This document shows positions 19,189 through 27,794 of a stretch of DNA of 64,000 nt, piece by piece. The notes under the pieces are model-generated. The model did no database searches, had not been told where the DNA came from, and saw only the letters and a program-made list of their open reading frames with translations. How positions within the stretch are numbered: the stretch's first letter is position 1; every line of letters starts with the position of its first letter. Position numbers and translations under genes: made by a program. The stretch lies in the NCBI GenBank assembly GCA_949290575.1, contig CASESJ010000001.1:186001-250000 (forward strand). The letters are read 5' to 3'. The DNA comes from an uncultured Clostridia bacterium. GTDB taxonomy: Bacteria; Bacillota; Clostridia; Christensenellales; Borkfalkiaceae.

Positions 19189-20802
19189 ATGCAGTATTCA
19201 AATTCAAGCACCCTGTTTCTTGCGTCGATGGATATCGGTCTTGCAATCGCGCTTATAGTAGTTTGCGCTGTGGTATTCGCAGCTGTCGGCGGATTTGTCG
19301 GCAGTATCATCTATAAAAAGGTAACCGATAAAAAACTGGGAGAAGTTGAGGTCCGTGCCAGAAAGATGGTTGAGGACGCAACAACTGAATGTAAAGCTCT
19401 TAAAAAAGAAGCTATAATTGAAGCTAAGGAACAGGAATTAAAACTTCGCAACGAACTCGAGAGAGAATCGCGCGAAAAGAAAAACGAACTTAACAAACAG
19501 GAACAAAGACTCCTTCAGAAGGAGGACACGCTTGACAAGCGCGAGGACGCTCTTTTAAAGAAGACTGACGAACTCGAAAAGCAGAAGCGTGACTTGCAGA
19601 ACAAGGAGCAGGAAGTAAAGCGCACGCAGGAAAAGGTCAATCATCAGCACGATCTGATGGTTCAGGAACTTGAAAAGGTTGCGCAGCTTACAAAGGACGA
19701 GGCAAAACAGCTTCTTACCGAGGAGATACTCGAAGAGACGCGCAGGGATGTCGCTATTCAGGTGCGCAATATCGAGCAGACGGCAAAAGACGAAGCTACC
19801 ATGGAGGCGAAGAAGATTATCTCTCTTGCAGTACAACGCTGCGCGAGCGACCATGCCTCTGAAATAACCGTTTCGGTTGTGCCTCTGCCCAACGACGATA
19901 TGAAAGCCCGCATAATCGGTCGAGAGGGCAGAAATATCCGCGCTCTCGAAAATGCAACGGGCATTGAGCTGATTGTTGACGATACTCCCGAAGTTGTCAT
20001 TGTTTCGGGTTTTGACCCCGTAAGAAGGGAGGTTGCAAGGCTTACCCTTGAAAGACTTATAACCGACGGTAGAATTCATCCCGCAAGGATAGAGGAGACC
20101 GTCGAAAAGGTCAAAAAGGAACTCGATCAGGAGATTAAAGCTTCGGGCGAAAACGCAATGTTCGAAGTCGGAATTTTCGGACTTCATCCCGAACTTATAA
20201 AGCTCATCGGCAGACTTAAGTACAGAACGAGCTACGGTCAGAACGTTTACAGACACTCAGTAGAGGTTGCACAGCTCGCAGGGCTTATGGCGTCCGAATT
20301 GGGACTTGACGTGAACCTTGCCAAGCGCGCAGGACTTCTCCACGACATAGGTAAAGCTGTCGACCATGAGCAGGAGGGCACTCACGTTCAGCTCGGTGCC
20401 GACCTTGCCAAAAAGTATAAGGAAAACGCAAACGTCGTAAACGCTATTGCGGCTCACCACGGCGATTGTGAGCCCAAAACAATCGAGGCTGTACTCGTTG
20501 CAGCCGCAGACGCTGTTTCGGGCGCAAGACCCGGCGCAAGACGCGAGACGGGCACCAACTATGTCAAACGCCTTGAAAAGCTTGAATCTATCGCATCAAG
20601 TTTCAGCGGAGTTGACAAGAGCTATGCAATTCAGGCGGGCAGAGAAATACGAGTTATGGTCAAGCCCGAACAGATAGACGACGCTCAGGCAATGTTCCTT
20701 GCAAAGGATATCGCAAAGAAGATCGAGGCAGAGCTCGAGTATCCCGGACAGATTAAAGTCAACGTAATACGCGAATCCCGCTGCGTTGAATATGCTAAGT
20801 AA
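19189..20802 (+). CDS. rny: Ribonuclease Y
   Basis: Membrane-anchored endoribonuclease that initiates mRNA decay in Bacillota, 537 residues. Order of domains: an N-terminal transmembrane helix (about 15-40), a long charged coiled coil (about 45-200), a KH domain with [13 protein letters not shown], and an HD domain with [11 protein letters not shown] and [14 protein letters not shown]-terminal domain follows with [14 protein letters not shown] at the end. ATG 19189 follows AGGAGG. It has its own promoter and terminator. The first 12 residues precede the usual hydrophobic start and might be a slightly extended N-terminus. Confidence 0.97.
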   Translation: MQYSNSSTLFLASMDIGLAIALIVVCAVVFAAVGGFVGSIIYKKVTDKKLGEVEVRARKMVEDATTECKALKKEAIIEAKEQELKLRNELERESREKKNELNKQEQRLLQKEDTLDKREDALLKKTDELEKQKRDLQNKEQEVKRTQEKVNHQHDLMVQELEKVAQLTKDEAKQLLTEEILEETRRDVAIQVRNIEQTAKDEATMEAKKIISLAVQRCASDHASEITVSVVPLPNDDMKARIIGREGRNIRALENATGIELIVDDTPEVVIVSGFDPVRREVARLTLERLITDGRIHPARIEETVEKVKKELDQEIKASGENAMFEVGIFGLHPELIKLIGRLKYRTSYGQNVYRHSVEVAQLAGLMASELGLDVNLAKRAGLLHDIGKAVDHEQEGTHVQLGADLAKKYKENANVVNAIAAHHGDCEPKTIEAVLVAAADAVSGARPGARRETGTNYVKRLEKLESIASSFSGVDKSYAIQAGREIRVMVKPEQIDDAQAMFLAKDIAKKIEAELEYPGQIKVNVIRESRCVEYAK

Positions 20803-20812
20803 TTAAAGTTTA

Positions 20813-20842
20813 AGTCCCCGCAAAATTGCGGGGACTATTTTT
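20813..20842 (+). terminator. Intrinsic terminator after rny
   Basis: AGTCCCCGCAA (20813-20823) pairs with TTGCGGGGACT (20826-20836), so the effective loop is about AAAATT. A TTTTT run follows. Confidence 0.88.
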
Positions 20843-20972
20843 GTAATTATCATGTCGGGGAAAAATTTAAATTGAGGAAAGCCGACTTGCTGTATATAAA
20901 TAAATTGATTGCATTGATTTAAGCTCAAAACAAGTGAGAGTTTCGTTGCTTGTGTGTTTTATCACAGAAAAT

Positions 20973-21000
20973 AAAAAACCGCCACAAAGGCGGTTTTTAT
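20973..21000 (-). terminator. Terminator of the PadR-like gene, probably bidirectional
   Basis: A 9-bp stem, AAAACCGCC (20975-20983) with GGCGGTTTT (20989-20997), has A and T runs on its two sides. It therefore terminates on both strands. It lies three bases beyond the minus-strand gene's stop. The 130 bases between it and the rny terminator show no gene. Confidence 0.82.
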
Positions 21001-21002
21001 TA

Positions 21003-22511
21003 TTATTTGCGTTTGCTGAATATGTAGTAGAGGAAGGCGAAGAAAGTGAGGTTGAGCGCAATGAGAGCGGGGAAACCGACTTTTGCCATAATATCGCTTA
21101 CCGACTGAAGATTTACGTTGAGCAGAAAACCTGTAAGGCAGATTATAAGTACGGCGATTATGGTGAGAATTACGCAGACCGAAATATAATTATGCGAGGT
21201 GGGTCTTGCGCTGCCTTTGCCGTATCCGTATAGGTAGAGCCCGCCGAAAGCAATTAACTGCAACAGGGCAATTATGAGTATGACAATCGGATAAATCAGC
21301 GGAACATTCATCTGTTGCCTGTACAAGAGGCATATGACAAATTCTGCAAGCATGAGAAGGCAGATTATCAGAGAGCTCAAAAACAGTGCTCCGCCCTTGT
21401 TGAAGGTGGTGTTTACCGCGCCTGAAGTTCTGCTGCCGGAACCCGACGTGTTGACCTTAAGACCGTCTGCGCGGGCCTTTTCGGCTGCTGCGTCCGACTG
21501 ATAGGAGGGCTGATAATACGCGGGCTGGGGTTCTTCGCGCTGGGGCTGACGCTGTCTTGCGCCGCTGTCGCGCTTTATTGCCTTGTTGAAGATATTATTT
21601 ACGAGCTTTTTGTAGTCTCGTTCAGTTTCGGGTTTTAAGTTGTAAATTAACTTCTCGGTGTCTATTTCGTCCGAGTTCGGTACAATTTCTTCAGGCTTTT
21701 CTTCGGGCTCTCTGGCGGAGGAAATAAGCCTTAAAAAGTTTTCATGAGTAGTGCGTTTTTCTTCCTCGCTGCGGGTATCGCGAGCATTAAACCTGTCGCT
21801 TGCAGGTTGCTCTTCAGCTTTTGTAGGAGGCTGAGGCTGACCTACAAAAATCTCCTGCGTCGTCTGACCGCTGTATTCGGACTGCACGGGCGAGCTCTCT
21901 ATCTGCTCGTATTTCTGCGTGCCGTACTGAGCGGTTAGGGCATTGCTGTCGGGCGCGGGCTCCTTTTGCAGATGTTCCGTTTCAGCTAACTCTTCGCTCT
22001 CGCTGTCCTTTTCGCCCGTTCTTACGCGGGTTACGGACTGTTTGAGAATTTTGAAGTCAACGGGGGTGGGGGCAGGTTGAGAAAAATCGAAAGAACGGTC
22101 GGAAATCAGACTGTCAATGACGGTTCTTGAATATTCCCATTCGGACTGGTTCTTTTCGGAAAACTCGCGACCGAGTTCTGTAAGCGTGAAATATTTGCGC
22201 CTGCCGCCGAGCGTAACGTCGTCTGTTTTCCAGTAAGCTTTAATGTAACCCTGATTTTCCAGCCTCTTGAGCGCGCTGTAGAGAGTGGGTTGTTTAAGCG
22301 TGTATTGCCCGTGAGATTTTTCTTCTATTTCGTTTATAATTTCGTAACCGTATTTGTCTCGCTCGTCGAGGGTACGCAGAATAATTGTGTTTATGTGTCC
22401 TCGTATAAGGTCTGCGCTTATCGAACTCTTTGAAGGTTCGTCTTGCTCGCTGACATTTTCGTTTTCGTTTTTGTCCTCGTTTTCTTCGTCGAAAACTTCG
22501 TCGTCTTTCAT
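21003..22511 (-). CDS. PadR-family regulator with four-helix membrane domain
   Basis: A 502-residue fusion-like protein. An acidic Glu/Asn-rich N-terminal tail precedes a PadR winged-helix domain (about residues 30-115): LIRGHINTIILRTLDERDKYGYEI, QPTLYSALKRLENQGYI, GGRRKYFTLTELGRE. A long polar disordered linker follows (about 120-370). The C-terminal 130 residues hold four hydrophobic helices (about 376-396, 405-427, 443-464, 480-498). Ordinary PadR regulators are 100-190-residue soluble dimers, so this would be a membrane-tethered transcription factor. ATG 22511 follows GGAGGG. Ligand and targets are unknown. The divergent neighbour is an acyl-ACP thioesterase gene with dyads in the shared intergenic region, which invites a lipid or envelope-sensing hypothesis only. 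Confidence 0.85.
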   Translation of the reverse strand: MKDDEVFDEENEDKNENENVSEQDEPSKSSISADLIRGHINTIILRTLDERDKYGYEIINEIEEKSHGQYTLKQPTLYSALKRLENQGYIKAYWKTDDVTLGGRRKYFTLTELGREFSEKNQSEWEYSRTVIDSLISDRSFDFSQPAPTPVDFKILKQSVTRVRTGEKDSESEELAETEHLQKEPAPDSNALTAQYGTQKYEQIESSPVQSEYSGQTTQEIFVGQPQPPTKAEEQPASDRFNARDTRSEEEKRTTHENFLRLISSAREPEEKPEEIVPNSDEIDTEKLIYNLKPETERDYKKLVNNIFNKAIKRDSGARQRQPQREEPQPAYYQPSYQSDAAAEKARADGLKVNTSGSGSRTSGAVNTTFNKGGALFLSSLIICLLMLAEFVICLLYRQQMNVPLIYPIVILIIALLQLIAFGGLYLYGYGKGSARPTSHNYISVCVILTIIAVLIICLTGFLLNVNLQSVSDIMAKVGFPALIALNLTFFAFLYYIFSKRK

Positions 22512-22539
22512 AGCGATAACCCTCCGTTAATTTGTCTGA

Positions 22540-22568
22540 ATTATACCATAAATTATATATTGTGTCAA
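22540..22568 (-). promoter_or_regulatory. Perfect sigma-A promoter for the PadR-like gene
   Basis: Read on the minus strand: TTGACA (22568-22563), a 17-base spacer, TATAAT (22545-22540). All consensus positions match. Confidence 0.9.
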
Positions 22569-22591
22569 TGTTTTGGCGATTAAAAAAGTAC

Positions 22592-22604
22592 TATGTCACA
22601 CATA
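22592..22604. promoter_or_regulatory. Short palindrome near the PadR-like promoter
   Basis: TATGT-CAC-ACATA, a perfect 5-bp dyad with a 3-base centre, lies about 24 bases upstream of the minus-strand -35 box. PadR operators are often ATGT...ACAT dyads with a wider spacer (8 bases), so autoregulation is possible but the spacing does not match. Confidence 0.35.
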
Positions 22605-22615
22605 ATTGGCTAAAT

Positions 22616-22637
22616 TTAAGTAAATCAGTTTACTTAA
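22616..22637. promoter_or_regulatory. 22-bp perfect dyad, candidate operator
   Basis: Arms TTAAGTAAA (22616-22624) and TTTACTTAA (22629-22637) flank TCAG. The right arm covers the proposed -35 box of the thioesterase gene, which is the usual position for a repressor site. No known operator consensus is recognised with confidence. Confidence 0.55.
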
Positions 22638-22657
22638 CTTGCAAAAAGTGCTATGAT
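22629..22657 (+). promoter_or_regulatory. Promoter for the thioesterase gene
   Basis: TTTACT (22629-22634), a 17-base spacer, TATGAT (22652-22657), 28 bases before ATG 22686. The -35 box is weak and is overlapped by the dyad at 22616-22637. Confidence 0.55.
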
Positions 22658-22685
22658 TTAATGAGATTAAATTAAAGGTGATATT

Positions 22686-23417
22686 ATGTATCTTCACTCA
22701 AAAGATTACCACCTTCGCTACAGCGACGTGGATTTCAAAGATATTTTGCGCCCTTCGGCTTTGCTTTCCGTCATGCAGGAATCGGCATGTCTCTCCGCTG
22801 ACGAACTCGGTTTCGGCTATAAAAATTTAAGTCCTAAAAATATAGGCTTCATACTTTCAAACTGGTATGTGGAGATGTATCGTCCGATAAGGCTCAACGA
22901 GGTGATAACCGTTCACACCTGGCCTGTCAAGCCCAGGCATTTAATTGTCATGCGTGACTTCGAGCTCTTTGTCGGCGAAGAAAAAGTGGGTGTGGGAACT
23001 TCGAGATGGTGTCTTATCAGTCTCGATGATTTTTCCCTTTTGCCTTCGTCTGCAGTATTCAGCGACGATAAAACCGAATATAACGATTTTCGTTCTACCC
23101 AGTTTTCGTCGTGGAAAATTCCCCGCGCCGTCTCTGAACATGCCGACTACATCAAGTATATTTCATATTCCGATTACGATCATTATAATCACGCCAACAA
23201 TACAAAGTATGCCGATTTCCTTATGGATGCATTCTCTGTAGACGAACTCAGAGGCAAGTGGGTTTCGTCGTTCCGCATTTCCTACATAAAGCAATGCAAG
23301 TGCGGCGAAAAACTCGAACTGTATAAGAGCAGAGCAGAGGACGGCAGCTGGATAGTCGAGGGCAGAGTTGGCGACGAGTTGAGGGTTCAGTTCAATGCCG
23401 TCTTGTCAGACCTTTGA
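22686..23417 (+). CDS. Acyl-ACP thioesterase (FatA/FatB type)
   Basis: A 243-residue double-hotdog protein of the bacterial acyl-ACP thioesterase family, which releases free fatty acids from ACP in the cytoplasm. The first hotdog contains YSDVDFKDILRPSALLSVMQESA and NWYVEMYRPIRLNEVITVHTWP. The second contains DYDHYNHANNTKYADF, which carries the family's Asp/Asn/His catalytic region. AGGTGA lies just before ATG 22686. Its 3' end overlaps the metallopeptidase gene by 23 bases. Substrate chain length cannot be read from sequence. The promoter dyad suggests repression by an unidentified regulator. Confidence 0.87.
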   Translation: MYLHSKDYHLRYSDVDFKDILRPSALLSVMQESACLSADELGFGYKNLSPKNIGFILSNWYVEMYRPIRLNEVITVHTWPVKPRHLIVMRDFELFVGEEKVGVGTSRWCLISLDDFSLLPSSAVFSDDKTEYNDFRSTQFSSWKIPRAVSEHADYIKYISYSDYDHYNHANNTKYADFLMDAFSVDELRGKWVSSFRISYIKQCKCGEKLELYKSRAEDGSWIVEGRVGDELRVQFNAVLSDL

Positions 23418-24048
23418 TTATAAAGTTATATTTTCGCGCGCCCGGCGCAGTCTGAGTATTTCTGTCAGCGACGACGGCAAAGTGACCGTGCGCTGCCCCA
23501 GCGGTTCGTTACCTCGCAGAATTGAAAGTTTTGTCCGCTCAAAAAGCGATTGGGTCAATAAACACCTCTCCGCAATCAACAGCAGAAACGATGCGTTTGC
23601 AGAAATACGCAACGGCTCAAAAATTCTTATAAGCGGTCAGCCTCTCGTTTTTGTGACGGGTACAAAAAACAGCGTATCGAACGGACTGGTAAGCGTTAAA
23701 AATATATCCTGTCTGAAGGATACGCTGATTAAAGAGTTCGGCGATAATTTTATCGCCCGTTTTTATGAAATTTCCGAAAAACTCGGACTTAAATCGCACA
23801 GCGTCGGTTTCAGGGCTTACAAGGCAAGGTGGGGGTGCTGCGATATCGCATGCAATATCCTTTTCAATTATAAGGTGCTGATGCTGCCGCCTGAATTGCA
23901 GGAATATATCATCGTTCACGAACTTTGTCATACGGCTGTTCACAATCATTCGCGCGCGTTCAAAGCTTTGCTTCGTCGCTGTCTGCCCGATTTCAGAAGT
24001 CGCGAGCGCGAACTTAAAGACTTTTCGTTTCTGTGCCGCATGTATTGA
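23395..24048 (+). CDS. YgjP-like (DUF45) zinc metallopeptidase-type protein
   Basis: A 217-residue protein of the DUF45/YgjP family related to SprT-like metal-dependent hydrolases. It has the N-terminal beta region RSLSISVSDDGKVTVRCP, then KARWGCCDIACNILFNYKVLMLPPEL and the zinc motif HELCHTAVHNHSRAF. That motif gives His-Glu-x-x-His plus a downstream His. Physiological substrates of this family are unknown. The family's WGSC is WGCC here. It is read in a different frame from the thioesterase, with a 23-base overlap. No terminator is evident between it and the arg promoter. Confidence 0.87.
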   Translation: MPSCQTFDYKVIFSRARRSLSISVSDDGKVTVRCPSGSLPRRIESFVRSKSDWVNKHLSAINSRNDAFAEIRNGSKILISGQPLVFVTGTKNSVSNGLVSVKNISCLKDTLIKEFGDNFIARFYEISEKLGLKSHSVGFRAYKARWGCCDIACNILFNYKVLMLPPELQEYIIVHELCHTAVHNHSRAFKALLRRCLPDFRSRERELKDFSFLCRMY

Positions 24049-24054
24049 CTTGCG

Positions 24055-24132
24055 CAGGCATAATTATTCATTTAAACCTGCATATTTGAATATTTATAAA
24101 TTATAAACGATATTGTTGTAAATTTATTCATA
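24055..24132. promoter_or_regulatory. Cluster of ARG-box-like half sites
   Basis: Three 18-base windows upstream of the argG promoter (24055-24072, 24085-24102, 24115-24132) each contain a perfect TGAAT or ATTCA half of the ArgR box. The other half matches only about 3 of 5 positions in each. ArgR normally binds paired boxes near arginine promoters. The AT-rich background makes chance matches likely. Confidence 0.35.
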
Positions 24133-24171
24133 TTGATAATGAAAAATCAAATAATTATTCGGTTATTTCGC

Positions 24172-24201
24172 TTGACTTGAACTATATATATATTGTATAA
24201 T
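24172..24201 (+). promoter_or_regulatory. Sigma-A promoter of the arginine unit
   Basis: TTGACT (24172-24177), an 18-base spacer, TATAAT (24196-24201). The leader of about 48 bases contains a small imperfect hairpin between about 24204 and 24228. No T-box is seen. Confidence 0.83.
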
Positions 24202-24255
24202 TGCTTAGGTTTTGAGCAAAAGCCTAAAATAATATAAAAAGTACGGAAAAAGTTT

Positions 24256-25476
24256 ATGGAAAAGAAAATCAAAAAAGTAGTTCTTGCATATTCCGGCGGT
24301 CTCGATACGTCGATAATCATTCCTTGGCTCAAGGAAAATTATGATAATTGCGAAGTAATCGCGGTGTCGGGCGACGTCGGTCAGACAACCGAACTTGAAG
24401 GTCTTGAGGAAAAAGCTCTCAAAACTGGTGCATCAAAGCTGTATGTTGAGGACCTCAAGAAAGAATTTATAGAAGATTACATTTATCCCACCATGAAGGC
24501 GGGTGCCGTGTATGAAAACAAATATCTTCTCGGCACGTCTTTCGCTCGTCCCATTATTGCAAAGAGGATAGTGGAAATTGCAAAAAAGGAAGGTGCGGAC
24601 GCAATATGCCACGGCTGTACGGGCAAGGGCAACGACCAGGTCAGGTTTGAGCTTACGATTAAAGCCTTCGCTCCCGAAATGACTATAATCGCACCCTGGC
24701 GTATATGGGATATCAAGAGCAGGGACGAGGAAATCGACTATGCCGAAGCGCACAACATTCCTCTCAAAATAAACAGGGAGACCAACTATTCCAAGGATAA
24801 GAACCTCTGGCATCTTTCGCATGAAGGTCTTGACCTCGAGGACCCCGCAAACGAGCCCGATTACGATAAAATCTGCGAGCTCGGCGTATCTCCCTGGAAA
24901 GCTCCCAATAAGTCCACATATGTAACCATTCATTTCGAAAAAGGTATACCTACCGCAATCGACGGAAAGAAGATGAGCGCGGTAAGACTTATTGAAAAGC
25001 TTAATAAAATCGGCGGTAAGAACGGCGTCGGACTTGTCGACATGGTCGAAAACAGGCTTGTCGGCATGAAGTCGAGAGGCGTGTATGAAACGCCCGGCGG
25101 CACAATTTTATATACCGCTCATGAAATTCTCGAGTCTATCTGCCTCGATAAGGCAACTCAGCATTTCAAGCAGCACCTCGGCATTAAATACGGCGAACTC
25201 GTCTACAACGGACAGTGGTTCACGCCTCTTCGCGAAGCTCTCGACGCATTTGTCGACAAGACGCAGGAATGTGTTACGGGCGACGTAAAGCTCCGTATCT
25301 ATAAGGGCAACGTGATGAATGCAGGCGTAACTTCGCCCAATTCGCTCTACAGTGAAGATATCGCAACATTCGGCGAGGATGATTGCTATAATCAGATGGA
25401 TTCTCAGGGCTTTATAAATCTCTTCGGACTTCCCATTAAAGTTAAAGCTCTGCTCGACCAGAAGAAAATCAAGTAA
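24256..25476 (+). CDS. argG: Argininosuccinate synthase
   Basis: Joins citrulline and aspartate with ATP to form argininosuccinate. The 406 residues begin with [22 protein letters not shown] (the PP-loop ATP site). They also contain [15 protein letters not shown] and APWR, then the tetramer-forming C-terminus with [16 protein letters not shown]. Full length for the family. It is the first gene of the arginine unit, with its own promoter. No argH was found in this window, so argininosuccinate lyase must be elsewhere. The next start overlaps its stop by one base. Confidence 0.97.
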   Translation: MEKKIKKVVLAYSGGLDTSIIIPWLKENYDNCEVIAVSGDVGQTTELEGLEEKALKTGASKLYVEDLKKEFIEDYIYPTMKAGAVYENKYLLGTSFARPIIAKRIVEIAKKEGADAICHGCTGKGNDQVRFELTIKAFAPEMTIIAPWRIWDIKSRDEEIDYAEAHNIPLKINRETNYSKDKNLWHLSHEGLDLEDPANEPDYDKICELGVSPWKAPNKSTYVTIHFEKGIPTAIDGKKMSAVRLIEKLNKIGGKNGVGLVDMVENRLVGMKSRGVYETPGGTILYTAHEILESICLDKATQHFKQHLGIKYGELVYNGQWFTPLREALDAFVDKTQECVTGDVKLRIYKGNVMNAGVTSPNSLYSEDIATFGEDDCYNQMDSQGFINLFGLPIKVKALLDQKKIK

Positions 25477-26408
25477 TGTACAGCGTTTTTATTGACGGAA
25501 AAGAGGGTACGACGGGTTTACAGATTTACGACAGACTTGCAAAGCGCGAAGATGTAAAAATTATTGCGCTTCCCGAAGAATTGCGTAAAGATGTTGACGC
25601 GAGAAGAGAGTGCCTGAATAGTGCGGATATCAGTTTTTTATGCCTGCCTGATGCGGCGGCAGTTGAGGCGGTAGGTCTTGTTACCTCGCCCAAGGCGAGA
25701 ATAATCGACGCGTCGACTGCGCACAGAACAAATCCTGACTGGGTATACGGTCTGCCCGAAATTTCACCCGAAAGAAGAGGACAGATTGAAAAGACGAACA
25801 GGCTCGCAAATCCCGGCTGTTATGCAACGGGTTTCATAACTTTAGTTGCGCCGCTCGTCAAAGGCGGACTTGTCGGCAGAGATTATCCTTTTGCCTGCCA
25901 CGCGTTGAGCGGTTATTCGGGCGCAGGCAAAAAGGGGATAGCTCAGTATGAGGACGATAACAGAGATATCTCGCTGTCGTCCCCCAGACACTACGCGTTG
26001 GGTTTGAAACATAAACATCTGCCCGAAATGGTCAATGAGTGCGGGCTTGAATTCGCTCCCGCATTCGCGCCCATAATCTGCGACTTCTATTGCGGAATGT
26101 GCGTGAGTGTTCCCGTTCATACCCGTTTAATGAACAAAAAATATACTCTTAATGACGTAAGAAAGTATTTTACAGAGTACTATGCGTCACAGAACTTCAT
26201 AAAAATTGTCGAACAAGACCAAATTCCGACATATCTTGCGGCAAACAAGCTTGCAGGCAGCAATATGCTTGAAATCTATGTTTGCGGCAACGACGAGCAG
26301 ATAATGCTCTGCAGCGTGCTCGATAATTTAGGAAAAGGTGCGTCCGGTGCGGCAGTTCAGAATATGAATATCATGCTCGGACTGGACGAGAGGACGTCTC
26401 TGATTTAA
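25476..26408 (+). CDS. argC: N-acetyl-gamma-glutamyl-phosphate reductase, type 2
   Basis: NADPH-dependent reduction of N-acetylglutamyl phosphate to the semialdehyde. The 310-residue length, the N-terminal FIDGKEGTTGLQI and the active-site NPGCYATGF identify the shorter type 2 AGPR. The longer type 1 is about 345 residues. HALSGYSGAGKKG supplies the conserved substrate-binding stretch. Coupled to argG by a one-base overlap. After it comes a 167-base AT-rich gap without a convincing terminator or promoter, so argJ may be read through. Confidence 0.94.
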   Translation: MYSVFIDGKEGTTGLQIYDRLAKREDVKIIALPEELRKDVDARRECLNSADISFLCLPDAAAVEAVGLVTSPKARIIDASTAHRTNPDWVYGLPEISPERRGQIEKTNRLANPGCYATGFITLVAPLVKGGLVGRDYPFACHALSGYSGAGKKGIAQYEDDNRDISLSSPRHYALGLKHKHLPEMVNECGLEFAPAFAPIICDFYCGMCVSVPVHTRLMNKKYTLNDVRKYFTEYYASQNFIKIVEQDQIPTYLAANKLAGSNMLEIYVCGNDEQIMLCSVLDNLGKGASGAAVQNMNIMLGLDERTSLI

Positions 26409-26575
26409 AGTATTGGAAAAGGGTTGCCGTCTGAGTTCGGACGACATACTTCCGATAGATTGTGTTTTCAGACCTTTCGTCTGCAGCAGGCGTACGGCAT
26501 TTCAGAATTTTTGTAAGCATAAATTTAATAATTTAATTTTACGTAATTTATAATATTTTTATTGAGTAGTTTATA

Positions 26576-27793
26576 ATGAAAATAAAGAGCATAAAAGGCG
26601 GCGTCTGCGCACCGCTCGGATACAAAGCCAACGGCGTTCATTGCGGTATCCGCAAAAATAAAGTTAAAAAAGACTTCGCACTTATCGTGAGCGAGGTCAG
26701 GGCGTCCGCTGCGGGAGTCTATACAAGCAATCTTGTAAAAGGTGCGCCCGTTATTGTTACCAAAAAGAACTTGACCGACGGCTGCGCGCAGGCTATAATA
26801 TGTAATAGCGGAAACGCGAACACATGCAATGCCGACGGCATTGAAATTGCAGAAGGCATGTGCAAGCTTGTCGAGAGCGTCAGCGGCATTGCCGCAAGCG
26901 ACGTCATAGTGGCGTCCACCGGCGTCATCGGTCAGAAACTCAGCCTCGACCCCATGAAAGAGCATATTTCAGAGCTCTATGAAGGTCTGGGCGATAAGAG
27001 CCTCTCGGCGGCTGAAGCTATCATGACGACCGACACCGTAGATAAGCAGGTTGCAGTTGAGTTTATTCTCGACGGAAAGAAGTGCCGCATAGGTGCTATT
27101 GCCAAGGGTGTGGGAATGGTCTGCCCCAATATGGCGACCAATCTTATTTTCCTGACTTCGGACGTAGCTATTACGCCTGAAATGTTGCAGAAAGCTCTTT
27201 CGGAAGACGTAAAAACTTCTTTTAATATGGTATCCGTTGACGGCGACCAGTCGACTAACGATACCTGCTGCATTCTTGCGAACGGACTTGCGGGCAACGA
27301 GCTCATCGATAAGAAGGGGCTCTCATTCAGCAGATTTGCCAAAGCTCTCAACTATTGCACGGTTACTCTTTCAAAGATGCTTGCAAAGGACGGCGAAGGT
27401 GCTACCAAACTCATAGAGTGCAACGTCTTCGGCGCGAAAAATGTAAAAACCGCGCGCACCGTGGCTAAATCGGTAATCAAATCTTCGCTCTTCAAGGCGG
27501 CAATGTTCGGTGCTGACGCAAACTGGGGCAGGGTGCTCTGCGCGATAGGTTATTCGGGTGCAGACGTCGATGTAAATAAAATCGATGTCACATTCGGTTC
27601 GCGCGCCGGCAGCGTCAAGGTATGCGAAAACGGCTACGGACTTGATTTTTCCGAGGAGGTTGCTAAAAAAGTTCTCTCCGAAGACGAAATCACGGTAGAT
27701 ATAGATTTAAAGTCGGGTAACTTCAAAGCATCCGCTTGGGGTTGTGATCTGACTTATGATTACGTTAAAATCAACGGCGATTACAGGACTTGA
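26576..27793 (+). CDS. argJ: Glutamate N-acetyltransferase / amino-acid acetyltransferase ArgJ
   Basis: ArgJ moves the acetyl group from N-acetylornithine to glutamate, and some members also use acetyl-CoA. The 405-residue precursor has NSGNANTC, ASTGVIGQKL, AKGVGMVCPNMATNL and the autocleavage site DGEGATKLIE. The Thr there becomes the N-terminal nucleophile of the beta chain after self-processing. It makes the pathway cyclic, so argA/argE would not be needed. Whether it is mono- or bifunctional cannot be told. The start has a weak ribosome site. Confidence 0.95.
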   Translation: MKIKSIKGGVCAPLGYKANGVHCGIRKNKVKKDFALIVSEVRASAAGVYTSNLVKGAPVIVTKKNLTDGCAQAIICNSGNANTCNADGIEIAEGMCKLVESVSGIAASDVIVASTGVIGQKLSLDPMKEHISELYEGLGDKSLSAAEAIMTTDTVDKQVAVEFILDGKKCRIGAIAKGVGMVCPNMATNLIFLTSDVAITPEMLQKALSEDVKTSFNMVSVDGDQSTNDTCCILANGLAGNELIDKKGLSFSRFAKALNYCTVTLSKMLAKDGEGATKLIECNVFGAKNVKTARTVAKSVIKSSLFKAAMFGADANWGRVLCAIGYSGADVDVNKIDVTFGSRAGSVKVCENGYGLDFSEEVAKKVLSEDEITVDIDLKSGNFKASAWGCDLTYDYVKINGDYRT

Positions 27794-27794
27794 T

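Noticed and set aside
26409..26575. Possible small gene, terminator or promoter between argC and argJ
   Set aside because: Only short frames, a weak 4-bp hairpin near 26430, and an isolated TATAAT (26549) without a -35 box.
27756..27794. Longer ArgB N-terminus
   Set aside because: The 13 extra residues lie inside argJ and are unlike the family. ATG 27795 has its own AGGA ribosome site.
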